Of a DNA stretch of 64,000 bases, positions 46,595-58,741 are shown piece by piece. The notes beneath the pieces were generated by a model. That model was not told the origin of the DNA. It ran no database searches and was given only the letters and a program-made list of their open reading frames with translations. A program made the position numbers and the translations under genes. This stretch comes from Pseudomonadota bacterium (lineage in GTDB: Bacteria > Pseudomonadota > Gammaproteobacteria > Steroidobacterales > Steroidobacteraceae): contig JANXUT010000053.1 in NCBI GenBank assembly GCA_025356075.1, forward strand, positions 247,758 to 311,757. The letters are read 5' to 3'. Every line of letters starts with the position of its first letter. The first letter of the stretch is position 1.

Positions 46595-49154
46595 GGCGAT
46601 AGAGCGCCTCGAGCGCCTCGCGCGGCGTCAGCACGTCGGGATCGAGCGCCGCGAGCGCCGCACGCAGCGCCGCGGGCGGGGCTCCCGGCGGCGCTTCTGC
46701 CGGCGCCAAGAACTTCAGCTCCGCCTGCGGTCCCGGCGGCTTGGCCGCATCGTCGCGGCGCTCGAGCGCCGCGAGGTAGGCGCGCGCCGCCGCGATCACC
46801 TCGCGCGGCACGCCGGCGAGGCGCGCGACCTGGAGTCCATAGCTCCGGTTCGCGGGCCCGGGCTTCACCGCGTGCAGGAACACCAGCGACTCGCCGTGCT
46901 CGGTCGCATCCAAGTGCACGTTGCCGACGCCGGCCGCCTGCTCGGCGAGTTGGGTCAGCTCGAAGTAGTGCGTCGCGAAGAGCGTGAAGGCGCGGACCTT
47001 GCGCGCCATGTGCTCGGCGGCGGCCCAGGCGAGCGAGAGGCCGTCGAACGTGCTCGTGCCGCGGCCGATCTCGTCCATGAGCACGAGGCTCTGGGCGGTC
47101 GCGTTGTTGAGGATGTTGGCGCTCTCGGTCATCTCGACCATGAATGTCGAGCGGCCGCCGGCGAGGTCATCCGCCGCGCCGATGCGCGTGAAGATCCGGT
47201 CGATCGGCCCGAGCACGGCGCGCTCGGCCGGCACGAAACTGCCAATGCGCGCCAGGATCACGATGAGCGCCACCTGGCGCATGTAGGTCGACTTGCCGCC
47301 CATGTTCGGGCCCGTGATCACGAGCATGCGCCGGCGCTCGTCGAGCTCGAGGTCGTTCGGCACGAACGGGCCCTCGAGCACGCTTTCGACGACCGGGTGC
47401 CGGCCGGCCTGGATGAGCAGCGCGGGCTCGTCCACGAGCTGCGGTTCCACGAGCTTGAGCTCGAGCGCGCGCCCGGCGAGGTTCGCGAGCACGTCGGCGA
47501 GCGCCACCGCGCGGGCGCTCGCCTGCAGGGAAGTGAGCTCCTCGAGCAGCCGATCGAGGAGTCCCTCGTAGAGCGACTTCTCGCGGGCGAGCGAGCGGTC
47601 GCGTGCGCCGAGCACCTTCCCTTCGAAGTCGGCAAGCTCAGGGGTGAGGAAGCGCTCGGCGTTCTTGACGGTCTGGCGGCGGACGTAGTCGGGGGGGGCG
47701 TTCTCCGCGTCGCGGCGGTTCAACTCGATGTAGAAGCCGGAGACCCGGTTGTAGGCGAGCTTCAGGCTCGCAAGTCCCGTGCGCGCGCGCTCGCGTGCCT
47801 CGAGCTCGAGCAGGTAGCTGTCGGTGTCGGAAGCGATCCGCCTGAGCTCATCGAGCTCGCCGTCGTAGCCGGCGGCGATGACCCCGCCGTCGCGGAGGAA
47901 GTGCGGCGGTGCCTCGGCAATCGCGCGCGCGAGCAGCCCCGCGAGCGGCGGGTGCCCGGCCAGCGGGCGCTTGAGGTCGCCGAGGAGCGGGGAGTCGTGG
48001 CGAGCGAGGAGCTGGCCGAGCTCGGGGAGCGCCTCGAGCGCGCCGCGCAGCTGCGCGAGGTCGCGGGGCCGGGCGCTCCTGAGTGCCACCCGGCCGAGGA
48101 TCCGCTCGATGTCGCCGATCCGCCGCGCCAGCGCGCCGAACTCATCGAGGCTGCCGCCGGCGATGAGGCTCCTGACGGCGTGGTGGCGGCGGCGCAGCTC
48201 GGTGTTGTCGCGAAGCGGCCGCCCGAGCCAGCGCCTGAGCTCGCGTGCGCCCATCGCGGTCGCGGTGCGATCGAACACGCCCGCGAGCGTGTACTCCGGC
48301 CGGCCGCCAAGGCTCGTCTCGAGCTCGAGGTTGCGACGGGTCGAGGCGTCGATGAGCACCGCCCCGTCGCGCTCCTCGGTGACGAGCCCGGCGAGGTGGG
48401 GCAGCGCCTGGCGCTGCGTCTCCTGCACGTACTGGAGGAGCGCGCCGGCGGCCGTGACCGCGAGCGGCTTATCGGCGCAGCCAAATCCCGCGAGGTCGCG
48501 CACGCCGAACTGCTGGATGAGAAGCCGGGTCGCGACGCCCAGCTCGAAGTGCCACGGTGCGCGCGTCCGCGCGCCGCGCAGCGTCGCGACCTCGCTGCCC
48601 TCGGCCACGAGCAGCTCCGCCGGGCGCAGGCGCTCGAGCTCGCTCTCGAGCGCCGCCTGGCTCGCGAGCTCCATGACGGTGAAGCGGCCGCTCGCGAGCT
48701 CGAGCCAGGCGAGGCCTATCAGCGGGCCGGCGCTGGCGACGGCGGCGACGAGCGTCGCGCGTCGCTCCTCGAGGAGCCCCTCGTCGGTGACGGTCCCCGC
48801 GGTCACGATGCGCACGATGCGCCGCTCGACAGGTCCCTTGCCGCGCCCGGGCTCGCCGATCTGCTCGCAGATCGCGACCGACTCGCCGAGCTTCACGAGC
48901 TTGGCGAGGTAGTTCTCGAGCGCCGCGACCGGGACCCCGGCCATCGGGATCGGCGCACCGGCCGACTGGCCGCGCTGGGTGAGCGCGATGTCGAGGAGCG
49001 GGGCCGCGCGCCTCGCATCCGAGTAGAAGAGCTCGTAGAAATCGCCCATCCGGTAGAAGAGCAGGATGTCCGGGCACTCGGCCTTCAAGGCCAGGTACTG
49101 CGCCATCATCGGGGTGTGGGCGGCTGCCGGGGTGGGAGGGGTCGGGGCGGTCAT
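46575..49154 (-). CDS. mutS: MutS, DNA mismatch recognition ATPase
   Basis: MutS recognises mismatches and recruits MutL. The 859-residue protein has the mismatch-binding domain with the Phe-x-Glu signature in [20 protein letters not shown], connector and lever domains, Walker [20 protein letters not shown], Walker [21 protein letters not shown] and [10 protein letters not shown]. It ends in a short helix-turn-helix with [16 protein letters not shown]. The ATG at 49154 gives the normal N-terminus; the open frame extending upstream overlaps the divergent prenyltransferase gene. Confidence 0.97.
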   Translation of the reverse strand: MTAPTPPTPAAAHTPMMAQYLALKAECPDILLFYRMGDFYELFYSDARRAAPLLDIALTQRGQSAGAPIPMAGVPVAALENYLAKLVKLGESVAICEQIGEPGRGKGPVERRIVRIVTAGTVTDEGLLEERRATLVAAVASAGPLIGLAWLELASGRFTVMELASQAALESELERLRPAELLVAEGSEVATLRGARTRAPWHFELGVATRLLIQQFGVRDLAGFGCADKPLAVTAAGALLQYVQETQRQALPHLAGLVTEERDGAVLIDASTRRNLELETSLGGRPEYTLAGVFDRTATAMGARELRRWLGRPLRDNTELRRRHHAVRSLIAGGSLDEFGALARRIGDIERILGRVALRSARPRDLAQLRGALEALPELGQLLARHDSPLLGDLKRPLAGHPPLAGLLARAIAEAPPHFLRDGGVIAAGYDGELDELRRIASDTDSYLLELEARERARTGLASLKLAYNRVSGFYIELNRRDAENAPPDYVRRQTVKNAERFLTPELADFEGKVLGARDRSLAREKSLYEGLLDRLLEELTSLQASARAVALADVLANLAGRALELKLVEPQLVDEPALLIQAGRHPVVESVLEGPFVPNDLELDERRRMLVITGPNMGGKSTYMRQVALIVILARIGSFVPAERAVLGPIDRIFTRIGAADDLAGGRSTFMVEMTESANILNNATAQSLVLMDEIGRGTSTFDGLSLAWAAAEHMARKVRAFTLFATHYFELTQLAEQAAGVGNVHLDATEHGESLVFLHAVKPGPANRSYGLQVARLAGVPREVIAAARAYLAALERRDDAAKPPGPQAELKFLAPAEAPPGAPPAALRAALAALDPDVLTPREALEALYRLKELGR

Positions 49155-49233
49155 GCGGCGCAGCGGAGCCCGTTCGTGGAATACTCGCCGACCATTATCC
49201 ACGAGGCTCTGGCCGAGGCCCGGGTCGAATCGC

Positions 49234-50160
49234 ATGGCAAATGATCCGGGTGGCGAGCGCGAGCTCGAGGCGGGGCGGGCTCCAACCACGCGCTTTGCCT
49301 GGGCGCGGCTCCTGCGCGTGCACCACTGGCTCAAGAACGCGCTGCTTGGGGTGCCGTACCTGACCGCGCAGGCGTGGGCGACGCCCGAGGCGGCGCCGCG
49401 TCTCCTGCTCGGCATCGGCGCGTTCTCGCTGGTGGCCTCGGCCACCTACGTCCTCAACGACCTGACCGACGTCGCCTTCGACCGTGCCCATGCGGCCAAA
49501 CGCCACCGGCCGCTCGCCGCGGGCACGATCAGCACGGCCGCGGCGCTCATCGTCGCGGCGCTGCTTGGCCTTGGCGGCCTCGCGCTCGCCTGGATCGTCG
49601 GCACGCGCTTCGTGCTGGTGCTTGCAGCGTACGTGGCTCTGACAGTCCTCTACTCGCGGCGCTTGAAGCGGGTGGCACTACTCGATGTGCTCGCGCTCGG
49701 CGGGCTCTGGACGCTGCGCCTCGTCGCGGGCGCCGCCGCGATCCGGGTGGACCTGTCGGCCTGGCTCCTGAGCTTCGGCGCGTTCCTCTTCCTCAGCCTC
49801 TCGCTCGTGAAGCGCTGCGCCGAGCTTCGCGCCTCGAGTGCCGTGCGGCTGCCCGGGCGGGGCTACGAGCAGGGCGATCTTGCGACGCTCGAGATCTTCG
49901 GCATCGCGACCGGCGTCGTGTCGGTGCTGGTGCTCGCGCTGTTCGTCGACTCGACGCCGGCCGAACAGCATTACGCGCACCACGAACGGCTCTGGCTCAT
50001 GTGCCCGGCGATCTGGTTCTGGCTCGGGCGGCTGTGGCTCATCACGGCACGCGGGCAGATGCACCACGATCCGGTCGTGTTCAGCCTGCGGGACCCACCG
50101 AGCTGGGCGGCGTTCGGCGCGGTCGCCGCCGTGTGGACGCTGGCGCTCGTGCGGCTGTAG
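49234..50160 (+). CDS. UbiA-family prenyltransferase, decaprenyl-phosphate phosphoribosyltransferase-like
   Basis: A 308-residue polytopic membrane protein of the UbiA superfamily. The first aspartate motif is [20 protein letters not shown], with a second acidic stretch further on. The pattern [15 protein letters not shown] near the start is typical of the group that includes decaprenyl-phosphate phosphoribosyltransferase, which moves phosphoribose to a polyprenyl phosphate. Its partner epimerases are not in this window, so the exact substrate is inference. The next gene overlaps its stop by one base. Confidence 0.82.
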   Translation: MANDPGGERELEAGRAPTTRFAWARLLRVHHWLKNALLGVPYLTAQAWATPEAAPRLLLGIGAFSLVASATYVLNDLTDVAFDRAHAAKRHRPLAAGTISTAAALIVAALLGLGGLALAWIVGTRFVLVLAAYVALTVLYSRRLKRVALLDVLALGGLWTLRLVAGAAAIRVDLSAWLLSFGAFLFLSLSLVKRCAELRASSAVRLPGRGYEQGDLATLEIFGIATGVVSVLVLALFVDSTPAEQHYAHHERLWLMCPAIWFWLGRLWLITARGQMHHDPVVFSLRDPPSWAAFGAVAAVWTLALVRL

Positions 50161-51731
50161 TGCCCCGCGTTCTCGCGGCTCTGCGGTATCGGCTGGGTGG
50201 CGAAGCCGCCATCGCGCTCGCCGCGCTCGTGCTCGGCGTTGTCCTGGTTGGCCTCTACGACTTCGCGCTTGCGCCGAGCCGCTACCCCTATTCGGGCGAC
50301 AGCGCCTCCTACATCGAGATGGCGAGTTCCCTCAGGACCGACGGACGGCCGCGCGTTACGCCGTGGGACTTGCAGCGTGGCGAGCCGGACCAGGTGGCGC
50401 AGCCGCTCTTCCCGCCGGGCTTTGCGGTCGCGATCGCGGCGGTCGTGCCGTTGGCGGCGGACGTGCGCAGCGCCGCGCTCTGGCCGAGCCGGCTCGCCGC
50501 GGCCCTCCTGCCGCTGCTCTTCGTCCTCGCATGGCGCGGCACGGCGCCACCGGCGATGCTGCTCGGCGTGGGGCTCTGGGTGCTCATGTCGCCGGGAGTG
50601 CGCACGTGGCAGTTCGTCGCGTACTCGGACGTGGCGACGCTCGCACTCGCCGTGCTTTCGCTCGGAATTCTCGCCCGGGCGCTCAACGCGACGGAGCCTT
50701 CCGGGCGCACCCGGTCGTGGCTCCTCGCAGGCTTTGTCGCCGGCCTTGCCTACACGCTTCGCAATGCCGCCCTCGCGCTGCTGGTCGCGGCGGCCGCGAC
50801 GCTCGTCTATGCGCGGCTGCGCGGCTACATCGGGACGCGCCCGATCCTCCTGCTGGCGGGCGGCGCCGCTCTGCCGCTGAGCGCGTTGACCGCCTACAAC
50901 GTCACGACCTTCGGGACGTCCTGGCCCTACACGATGCCGCCCTCGGCGCGGCCATGGCCGCTCAATCTGCGCGACTACGCGGCGGCGCAGCTCGATGAAC
51001 TCGGCCTCGGCCGGCTGCTCGGCGCCTCGACGCCGGGCGCGTATTCGCTCGCCGTCCTCGGGATCGTGCTGGGTCTAGCCGCGTACCTCTGGTGGCGTAC
51101 GCGTCGCGAGCGTTCGCGGCACGTGCTGCTCACTCTCCTCGGGCTTTACGCCCTCGGCGGCGGGCTCTTGCTCGTCGTGTCGCGCTCGCGCTTCGAGTGG
51201 GGCAACCTGATCGACGAGCGCAACGTGCTCCAGTACAGCTTCGCGCTCGTGCTCGCGGCGGTCCTCGCGCTCGGTGCGATACCGAGCGGCTGCCGGCGGG
51301 TCGCCGGCTGCGTGCTCGTTGCCTGCCTCGGCGCGCGCGTCTACGCCGCCGGTCGCGAGGCGCTCGAGGCGCGCGCGGCGCCGCCCGAGGAGTGGCTGGC
51401 GCTCGACCGGGACCCGGCGGTGATGGCTGCCGCGCGGCAAATCCCCGCGGGCACGCTGGTCGCGTCGAATGCGGCGGTGCTATTTCGGATCGGCAGCCAG
51501 CGGGCGGTGCGCCAGCTCGACGTGGGCGGAGCGGACGGGGATTTCGCGGGCTCGCTCGCGGTGCTCGCGGGCGTCGCGACGCCGGGACCCGGCGCGTTCA
51601 TTCTCGTCTGCAACGAGTGGACGGGGCAGTTTTCCGCCTGCGGCGGTACGACACCGGCCATCCCGGCGCCGCGCTGCGTGCCGGTCAGGCCGCGTGACCC
51701 GATCGTCGCGCTCTGCACGGTCGGGCGTTGA
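50160..51731 (+). CDS. Polytopic membrane protein, GT-C glycosyltransferase-like
   Basis: A 523-residue protein with roughly ten hydrophobic segments. A conserved-looking luminal acidic motif lies near the N-terminus (YPYSGDSASYIEMASSLR), then FPPGFAVAIAAV. This layout suits GT-C enzymes that use lipid-linked sugars, such as the ArnT/PMT-like group. The GTG start shares one base with the stop of the UbiA-like gene, so the two probably act in one glycolipid or cell-surface pathway. I do not recognise a specific family member. Confidence 0.7.
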   Translation: MPRVLAALRYRLGGEAAIALAALVLGVVLVGLYDFALAPSRYPYSGDSASYIEMASSLRTDGRPRVTPWDLQRGEPDQVAQPLFPPGFAVAIAAVVPLAADVRSAALWPSRLAAALLPLLFVLAWRGTAPPAMLLGVGLWVLMSPGVRTWQFVAYSDVATLALAVLSLGILARALNATEPSGRTRSWLLAGFVAGLAYTLRNAALALLVAAAATLVYARLRGYIGTRPILLLAGGAALPLSALTAYNVTTFGTSWPYTMPPSARPWPLNLRDYAAAQLDELGLGRLLGASTPGAYSLAVLGIVLGLAAYLWWRTRRERSRHVLLTLLGLYALGGGLLLVVSRSRFEWGNLIDERNVLQYSFALVLAAVLALGAIPSGCRRVAGCVLVACLGARVYAAGREALEARAAPPEEWLALDRDPAVMAAARQIPAGTLVASNAAVLFRIGSQRAVRQLDVGGADGDFAGSLAVLAGVATPGPGAFILVCNEWTGQFSACGGTTPAIPAPRCVPVRPRDPIVALCTVGR

Positions 51732-51816
51732 GGATGCCCGGCTGCACGCCGTAACGGCCTGCGCCGAGGCGCACCCGGGACGTTGGGCGTCCCGGGTACG
51801 GGCTAGCTAGCGCTCG

Positions 51817-52251
51817 TTACTTCGCAGCGCTCCCGTCCAGCCAGTCCGCGACACCACCGTGCTTGGAGCACGTTCCGCTGTGGTGCTTGGAGTGCGAGAA
51901 CGTTCCGTCCTTGCACTTCGCCGTCGCGCCTTCGGGCGAGGCGGTCATCGCGGCGGGCTTCGCAGCGGCGGCCGGCTTCGCGGCCGGTGCGGCGGCAGCA
52001 GGCTTCGCGGCCGGAGCCGCAGCGGCAGGAGCCGCAGCCGGTGCAGCAGCCGCGGGAGCGGCGGCCGCGGCGGCCGGAGCCGCTGCATCCTTCTTGATAC
52101 CGCCGTGGTGGGAGCACGCGCCCTTTCCACCGTGAGCCGCGGTCGAGCCATCCGTGCAGGTCACCGGGCCGCTGGCGGCGTCGGCGAAGCACGGAGTCGA
52201 GAAGACGGCGGCGAGGGCGAGGCCCGATGCCACCAGAGCAAGTTTGTTCAT
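51817..52251 (-). CDS. Exported protein with two DUF3761-like motifs and an Ala/Pro linker
   Basis: A 144-residue secreted or periplasmic protein. A signal peptide (MNKLALVASGLALAAVF to about CFADA) is followed by two copies of a Cys-DG...Cys-S-HGG motif: CTDGSTAAHGGKGACSHHGG and CKDGTFSHSKHHSGTCSKHG. They flank a linker of about 55 residues of Ala, Pro and Lys. The second copy is the clear DUF3761 match and the first looks like a diverged duplicate. The ATG has GGGGGA upstream. Function is unknown; paired Cys and His could bind a metal. Confidence 0.82.
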   Translation of the reverse strand: MNKLALVASGLALAAVFSTPCFADAASGPVTCTDGSTAAHGGKGACSHHGGIKKDAAAPAAAAAAPAAAAPAAAPAAAAPAAKPAAAAPAAKPAAAAKPAAMTASPEGATAKCKDGTFSHSKHHSGTCSKHGGVADWLDGSAAK

Positions 52252-52593
52252 TGAAAGTCCCCCAATAGGCGCGCGTCCGAAGCTGGTAGCCAGCTCCCCG
52301 CGGCGCGCGTAAACCGCAGGATCCCGAATCGACGTGCGCAATTCGACCCGAAATCGTGGGCGAAGGCCACCGCCGGGGATTACGAGTTGTTGATGCATTC
52401 TTAACGCGGCATTTATCGTCCGCGCACGGCCGCCGCGGCGCCGGCTTCCGCGGCGACCGGGCGACGCACTTCTTGAAGTATCCCGCGCGCCTCTGCATAC
52501 TGTATGTATGTACAGATGGTTCCAACCACGCACCGTTCGACCCCCTTCGGTGGGGCATGACGGCTCCGGGACCCCCCGGACGGGCCCCTGACG
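52252..52593 (+). promoter_or_regulatory. Divergent promoter region between DUF3761 gene and pncC
   Basis: The 342 bases have no gene. They hold a small palindrome (AGCTGG-tag-CCAGCT near 52291-52305) close to the DUF3761 start and, further right, the SOS promoter described separately. The section between is AT-richer than its surroundings, as expected for promoters. Confidence 0.5.
52473..52515 (+). promoter_or_regulatory. SOS promoter with LexA box
   Basis: CTGT-ATGTATGT-ACAG at 52500-52515 is a perfect match to the gammaproteobacterial LexA site. It overlaps the -10 (CATACT, 52496-52501) of a promoter whose -35 TTGAAG lies at 52473-52478, 17 bases upstream. LexA binding would block RNA polymerase. 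It governs pncC and probably the whole thpR-recA-recX run. Confidence 0.93.
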
Positions 52594-53100
52594 GTGGAAG
52601 TGAGCCGCCATGCCGATTCCGACCTCAGTCGACTTGCTGCCCGGGTGGGCGAGCACCTCCGCGGGGCCGGGAGGCGCGTCGTGACGGCGGAGTCTTGCAC
52701 GGGCGGGTGGATCAGCAAGGCGCTGACGGACGTTCCCGGCAGCTCCGAATGGTTCGAGACCGGGTTCGTCGCCTACGGCAACGGCGCCAAGACCGCCCTC
52801 CTTGGCGTGCTGCCGGCCGAGCTTGAGCAGCACGGCGCGGTCAGCGAGGCCGTGGTGAAGGCGATGGCGCTCGGCGCGCTCGAGCGTGCCGGCGCCGACA
52901 TCGCCGTCGCCGTCTCTGGAATCGCAGGCCCCGACGGCGGCACGCCGGGGAAGCCCGTCGGCACTGTCTGGCTCGCGTGGGCCTGGCGGCGCGGACAGTC
53001 CGTGCACGTGCAGGCGCGTCGCAAGAGCTTCAAGGGCGACCGCGAGGCCGTGCGGCGCAAGAGCGTCGCCGGCGCGTTGAGCGGCCTCCTCGAGCTATGA
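52594..53100 (+). CDS. pncC: PncC/CinA-family nicotinamide-nucleotide amidase
   Basis: A 168-residue stand-alone CinA C-terminal domain that deamidates NMN to nicotinate mononucleotide. Signatures are VVTAESCTGGWISKALTDVP, FVAYGNGAKTALLGV and VSGIAGPDGGTPGKPVGTVW. The GTG at 52594 gives the family N-terminus; another GTG two codons on is possible. It is the first gene behind the LexA box, the place cinA/pncC holds next to recA in Pseudomonas and others. The stop overlaps thpR. Confidence 0.93.
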   Translation: MEVSRHADSDLSRLAARVGEHLRGAGRRVVTAESCTGGWISKALTDVPGSSEWFETGFVAYGNGAKTALLGVLPAELEQHGAVSEAVVKAMALGALERAGADIAVAVSGIAGPDGGTPGKPVGTVWLAWAWRRGQSVHVQARRKSFKGDREAVRRKSVAGALSGLLEL

Positions 53101-53648
53101 GCGCCGCCGCCCAACTCGCCTCGACCGCGCCCGAGCACCGGCGGCTCTTCTTCGCGCTCTGGCCGGACGCGGCGCTGCGCGCGCGACTCGTCGAGACCTT
53201 CGGTGCGGCCGCAGCCGTGGCGGGCGGCCGCGCGGTGCATCCCGACAACCTGCACGTGACGCTCGAGTTCCTGGGGTCCGTCGCGAGCTCGCGCCTCGCG
53301 GAGCTGGCGAGCCTCGGCGAGGCGACGCACCTGCCGACCGCGGACTTGAGCCTCGATACGCTCGAGTGGTGGCCACGGCCCGCACTTCGTGTCGCCGGCA
53401 CCTCGCGACCCGCCGGTGCACTCCTCGATCTGCAGGCGCAGCTCAGGTTGACGCTGGGCGAGCGGGGGTTTCGGGTTGATTCGCGGGCGTTTCGCCCGCA
53501 CCTCACGCTTGCGCGCGAGGTGCGTGCGACGCCGCCGCTAACGCGCGTCGCGCGCCTCGACTGGTCGCTCACCGAGCTTGCGCTCGTCGAGTCGCACGCC
53601 GATGCCGGCGGCTCCCGCTACACGGCGCTCGCGCGCTGGCCGCGCTGA
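53097..53648 (+). CDS. thpR: ThpR, RNA 2',3'-cyclic phosphodiesterase
   Basis: A 183-residue 2H phosphoesterase (LigT family). Both catalytic HxT motifs are present, HVTLEFLG and HLTLAREV, about 75 residues apart, after RRLFFALWPDAALRARL. The ATG overlaps the pncC stop as ATGA, so it is translated from the SOS-controlled message. Its role between pncC and recA is not known; the RNA ligase activity of LigT may link it to RNA repair. Confidence 0.9.
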   Translation: MSAAAQLASTAPEHRRLFFALWPDAALRARLVETFGAAAAVAGGRAVHPDNLHVTLEFLGSVASSRLAELASLGEATHLPTADLSLDTLEWWPRPALRVAGTSRPAGALLDLQAQLRLTLGERGFRVDSRAFRPHLTLAREVRATPPLTRVARLDWSLTELALVESHADAGGSRYTALARWPR

Positions 53649-53748
53649 TGCATTGCTCCTGCAAAACAAGTGGTTTCCACCGCATATGGCGCGCTGCCCT
53701 GAGCGCACCCGTATGCAATAATTCAGTTACTACCTCGGAGGTATCCCG

Positions 53749-54804
53749 GTGACGGAAGACAACCGCAAGAAGGCGCTGGCGGCGGCGCTCGGCCAGATCG
53801 AGAAGCAGTTCGGCAAGGGCTCAGTGATGCGCCTGGGCGATGCCTCGCAGGCGATGGATTTCGACGTGATCCCGACCGGCTCGCTCGCGCTCGACATCGC
53901 GCTCGGCGTCGGTGGCCTGCCGCGCGGTCGCGTGGTCGAGATCTACGGTCCGGAGTCCTCGGGCAAGACGACGCTCACGCTCGAGGTGATCGCGCAGTGC
54001 CAGAAGCTCGGCGGAACGGCAGCCTTCGTCGACGCCGAGCACGCGCTCGACCCGACCTACGCCGAGAAGCTCGGCGTGAAGGTCGACGACCTGCTCGTGT
54101 CGCAGCCCGACACCGGTGAGCAGGCGCTCGAGATCACCGACATGCTCGTCCGCTCCGGCGCCGTCGACATCGTCGTCATCGACTCGGTCGCGGCGCTGAC
54201 GCCGAAAGCCGAGATCGAGGGCGAGATGGGCGAGCTGCAGGTCGGCCTGCACGCGCGGCTGATGTCGCAGGCGCTCAGGAAGCTCACCGGCAACATCAAG
54301 CGCTCGAACACGATCGTCATCTTCATCAACCAGATCCGCATGAAGATCGGCGTGATGTTCGGCAACCCCGAGACGACCACCGGCGGCAATGCGCTCAAGT
54401 TCTACTCCTCCGTCCGGCTCGACATCCGTCGCATCGGTGCGCTCAAGAACGGCGAGGAGGTCATCGGCAATGCGACCCGCGTGAAGGTCGTCAAGAACAA
54501 GGTTGCCCCGCCGTTCCGCGAGGCCGAGTTCGAGATCCTCTACGGCCACGGCATCTCGCGCGAGGGCGAGATCATCGACATGGCGGTCGCGCAGAACCTG
54601 ATCGAGAAGTCCGGTTCCTGGTACGCCTACAAGGGCGAGCGGATCGGCCAGGGCAAGGACAACGCCCGCACCTACCTGCAGCAGCACCCCGAGGTCTTCG
54701 AGGCGCTCGATGTGCAGCTGAGGGCCCGCTTGCTGATCCCGCGCCGCGGCCAGACCGGCACGCTGCCGCCGGTCGTCGAGGCGGCCGAGGAACTCGAGAG
54801 CTGA
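53749..54804 (+). CDS. recA: RecA recombinase
   Basis: RecA forms filaments on single-stranded DNA for homologous recombination and triggers LexA self-cleavage. The 351-residue protein has [15 protein letters not shown], Walker [20 protein letters not shown], Walker [21 protein letters not shown], and loop residues [20 protein letters not shown]. The start is GTG, preceded by CGGAGGT. No LexA box lies in the 100 bases just before it, so SOS control probably comes from the promoter ahead of pncC. Confidence 0.98.
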   Translation: MTEDNRKKALAAALGQIEKQFGKGSVMRLGDASQAMDFDVIPTGSLALDIALGVGGLPRGRVVEIYGPESSGKTTLTLEVIAQCQKLGGTAAFVDAEHALDPTYAEKLGVKVDDLLVSQPDTGEQALEITDMLVRSGAVDIVVIDSVAALTPKAEIEGEMGELQVGLHARLMSQALRKLTGNIKRSNTIVIFINQIRMKIGVMFGNPETTTGGNALKFYSSVRLDIRRIGALKNGEEVIGNATRVKVVKNKVAPPFREAEFEILYGHGISREGEIIDMAVAQNLIEKSGSWYAYKGERIGQGKDNARTYLQQHPEVFEALDVQLRARLLIPRRGQTGTLPPVVEAAEELES

Positions 54805-54811
54805 GGCCCCC

Positions 54812-55411
54812 ATGGCGTTCGGTCCGCGAGGAGGTGGCAACGCGCCCCGCGCGGGCCGGCGCTTTGGCGGGCGGGCCCGGCCGCTCGAGGAGCCGACGAG
54901 CGTTGCGGCGGCCCGCACGCGCGCGGTCGGCATGCTCTCGCGGCGTGACTACCCGAGCCGCGCCCTGAAGGGACGCCTGTCGCAGGCGGGTTTCGAGACC
55001 GCGGCCGCCGAGGAGGCGGTCGCCGGGCTCGAGGACGAGCGCCTCGTCAATGACGAGCGCTACGTCGAGGCGGCCGTCGCGAGCCGCAGCTCGCGTGGCC
55101 AAGGACCGGTCCGGATCGCGGCGGAACTGCGCCAGAGCGGTGTCGCGGCAGCCCTTATCGCCGCGGCGGTCGATGGCAAGGATCCGCGCTGGGCGCAGGC
55201 TGCGGCGGCGCTCAGGCGCCGGCGTTTCGGAGCCGGGGCGCCGGACGATGCGAAGGAACGGAACCGCCAGGTGCGGTTCTTGCTCTACCGGGGGTTCACC
55301 GGCGATCACATCAGGAGCGCGCTCGGCCGCGCCGGGACCGAACTCGAGGACGACCTCGAGGCCGGTGACGGGGACTTAGGCTCGCCGGGGCCCGACGACG
55401 CGGCCGACTAG
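54812..55411 (+). CDS. recX: RecX, RecA modulator
   Basis: RecX limits RecA filament growth. The 199-residue helical protein shows the three-repeat RecX pattern, with MLSRRDYPSRALKGRLSQAG, GLEDERLVNDERYVEAAVAS and VRFLLYRGFTGDHIRSALG. The first 30 residues are a Gly/Arg-rich extension and the last 30 are acidic. It lies seven bases after recA and is probably expressed by read-through. Confidence 0.92.
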   Translation: MAFGPRGGGNAPRAGRRFGGRARPLEEPTSVAAARTRAVGMLSRRDYPSRALKGRLSQAGFETAAAEEAVAGLEDERLVNDERYVEAAVASRSSRGQGPVRIAAELRQSGVAAALIAAAVDGKDPRWAQAAAALRRRRFGAGAPDDAKERNRQVRFLLYRGFTGDHIRSALGRAGTELEDDLEAGDGDLGSPGPDDAAD

Positions 55412-55490
55412 CTTCGCCCCGAACGCCCGGATTTGCCCGTAGAATCCGCCGTTCCCCTAGCCCTCGCTGGCCGTCGCCGGCCCATTCGAC

Positions 55491-58121
<2,631 letters not shown>

Positions 58122-58180
58122 TTGCTATGGAACTCGGAAGTCAATCAGGGGTCGTGTAAGGGCGGCTAAGTTTGTTGTCC

Positions 58181-58209
58181 TTGTTTCCGGCGGCCCGGCC
58201 GATTTAGAT
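58181..58209 (+). promoter_or_regulatory. Possible csrA promoter
   Basis: TTGTTT (58181-58186) and TTAGAT (58204-58209) are 17 bases apart, 44 bases before the csrA ATG. The AT-rich patch supports a sigma-70 promoter. Confidence 0.45.
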
Positions 58210-58253
58210 TGGAGCCCTAGCCTGAGCATCTGGCCGAGTAGAGGGAGAGTTTG

Positions 58254-58508
58254 ATGTTGATCCTAACCCGCCGCGTCGGAGAGACGCTGATGATCGGCGA
58301 GGACGTCACCGTGACAGTGCTCGGCGTGAAGGGGAACCAGGTGCGCATCGGCGTGAACGCGCCGCGCGAGGTGGCAGTGCACCGCGAGGAGATCTTCGAC
58401 CGAATCAAGCGCGAGGAATCGGGCGACGCTGGCAACTCGGACGAGGGCGAAGGCGAAGGCGACCTCGAGGCGATGGATTCCGCCGATCTGGTGCCGCGGC
58501 CCACCTAG
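58254..58508 (+). CDS. csrA: CsrA, post-transcriptional regulator
   Basis: CsrA binds GGA motifs in mRNA leaders and controls motility, biofilm and carbon storage. The 84 residues begin [20 protein letters not shown] and include the RNA-contact segment [15 protein letters not shown]. Most CsrA proteins have 60-70 residues; this one has an acidic tail of about 25 ([19 protein letters not shown]). The ATG at 58254 has GGGAGAG upstream; a TTG one codon earlier is ignored. Confidence 0.96.
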   Translation: MLILTRRVGETLMIGEDVTVTVLGVKGNQVRIGVNAPREVAVHREEIFDRIKREESGDAGNSDEGEGEGDLEAMDSADLVPRPT

Positions 58509-58547
58509 CGCCGCTCGCGGCCCGCGGCAGCAGCCGCGGCATCGGTT

Positions 58548-58577
58548 TTGACCCGGCTTCCCCCTCCCCAGTATGAT
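58548..58577 (+). promoter_or_regulatory. Promoter of tRNA-Ser
   Basis: TTGACC (58548-58553) and TATGAT (58572-58577) are 18 bases apart and end 27 bases before the mature tRNA. Confidence 0.65.
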
Positions 58578-58604
58578 CGCGCCCGCCCTCCTCGTGGGGC
58601 ACGC

Positions 58605-58695
58605 GGAGAGATGGCCGAGTGGTCGAAGGCGCACCCCTGCTAAGGGTGTAAGGGCCAAAAGCCCTTCGAGGGTTCGAATCCCTCTCTCTCCGCCA
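58605..58695 (+). tRNA. serV: tRNA-Ser (anticodon GCU), CCA encoded
   Basis: A class II tRNA of 91 bases. The acceptor stem pairs GGAGAGA with TCTCTCC, the D arm has GCCGAGTGGTCGAAGGC, the anticodon loop CTGCTAA gives GCU (reads AGC and AGU), the variable arm is long (AAGGGCCAAAAGCCCTT) and the T loop is GTTCGAATC. CCA is encoded. The order alaS-csrA-tRNA-Ser is conserved. Its 3' 24 bases are duplicated at 63575, marking an island integration site. Confidence 0.97.
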
Positions 58696-58696
58696 A
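58672..58696 (+). repeat. Left attachment site of the island
   Basis: These 25 bases are the T-arm and acceptor 3' part of tRNA-Ser plus CCA and one more A. They are identical to 63575-63599. The tRNA remains complete at this end. Confidence 0.92.
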
Positions 58697-58741
58697 TCTT
58701 TCTCCGTTTATACAAACACTTGGCAGGCATCTTGCCGCCGT

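Noticed and set aside
51940..52095. Short repeats resembling a minisatellite or CRISPR-like array.
   Set aside because: They are the Ala/Pro/Lys codons of the DUF3761 protein linker, with no regular repeat-spacer structure.
53649..53748. A LexA box directly upstream of recA.
   Set aside because: No CTGT-N8-ACAG is present. The palindrome TACCTCGGAGGTA there contains the ribosome-binding site and does not match LexA.
58263..58671. C-terminal extension of the integrase through tRNA-Ser and csrA as true protein sequence.
   Set aside because: It is the antisense of a tRNA and of csrA, created by integration. The tail GERGIRT is a well-known product of reading antisense through a tRNA.
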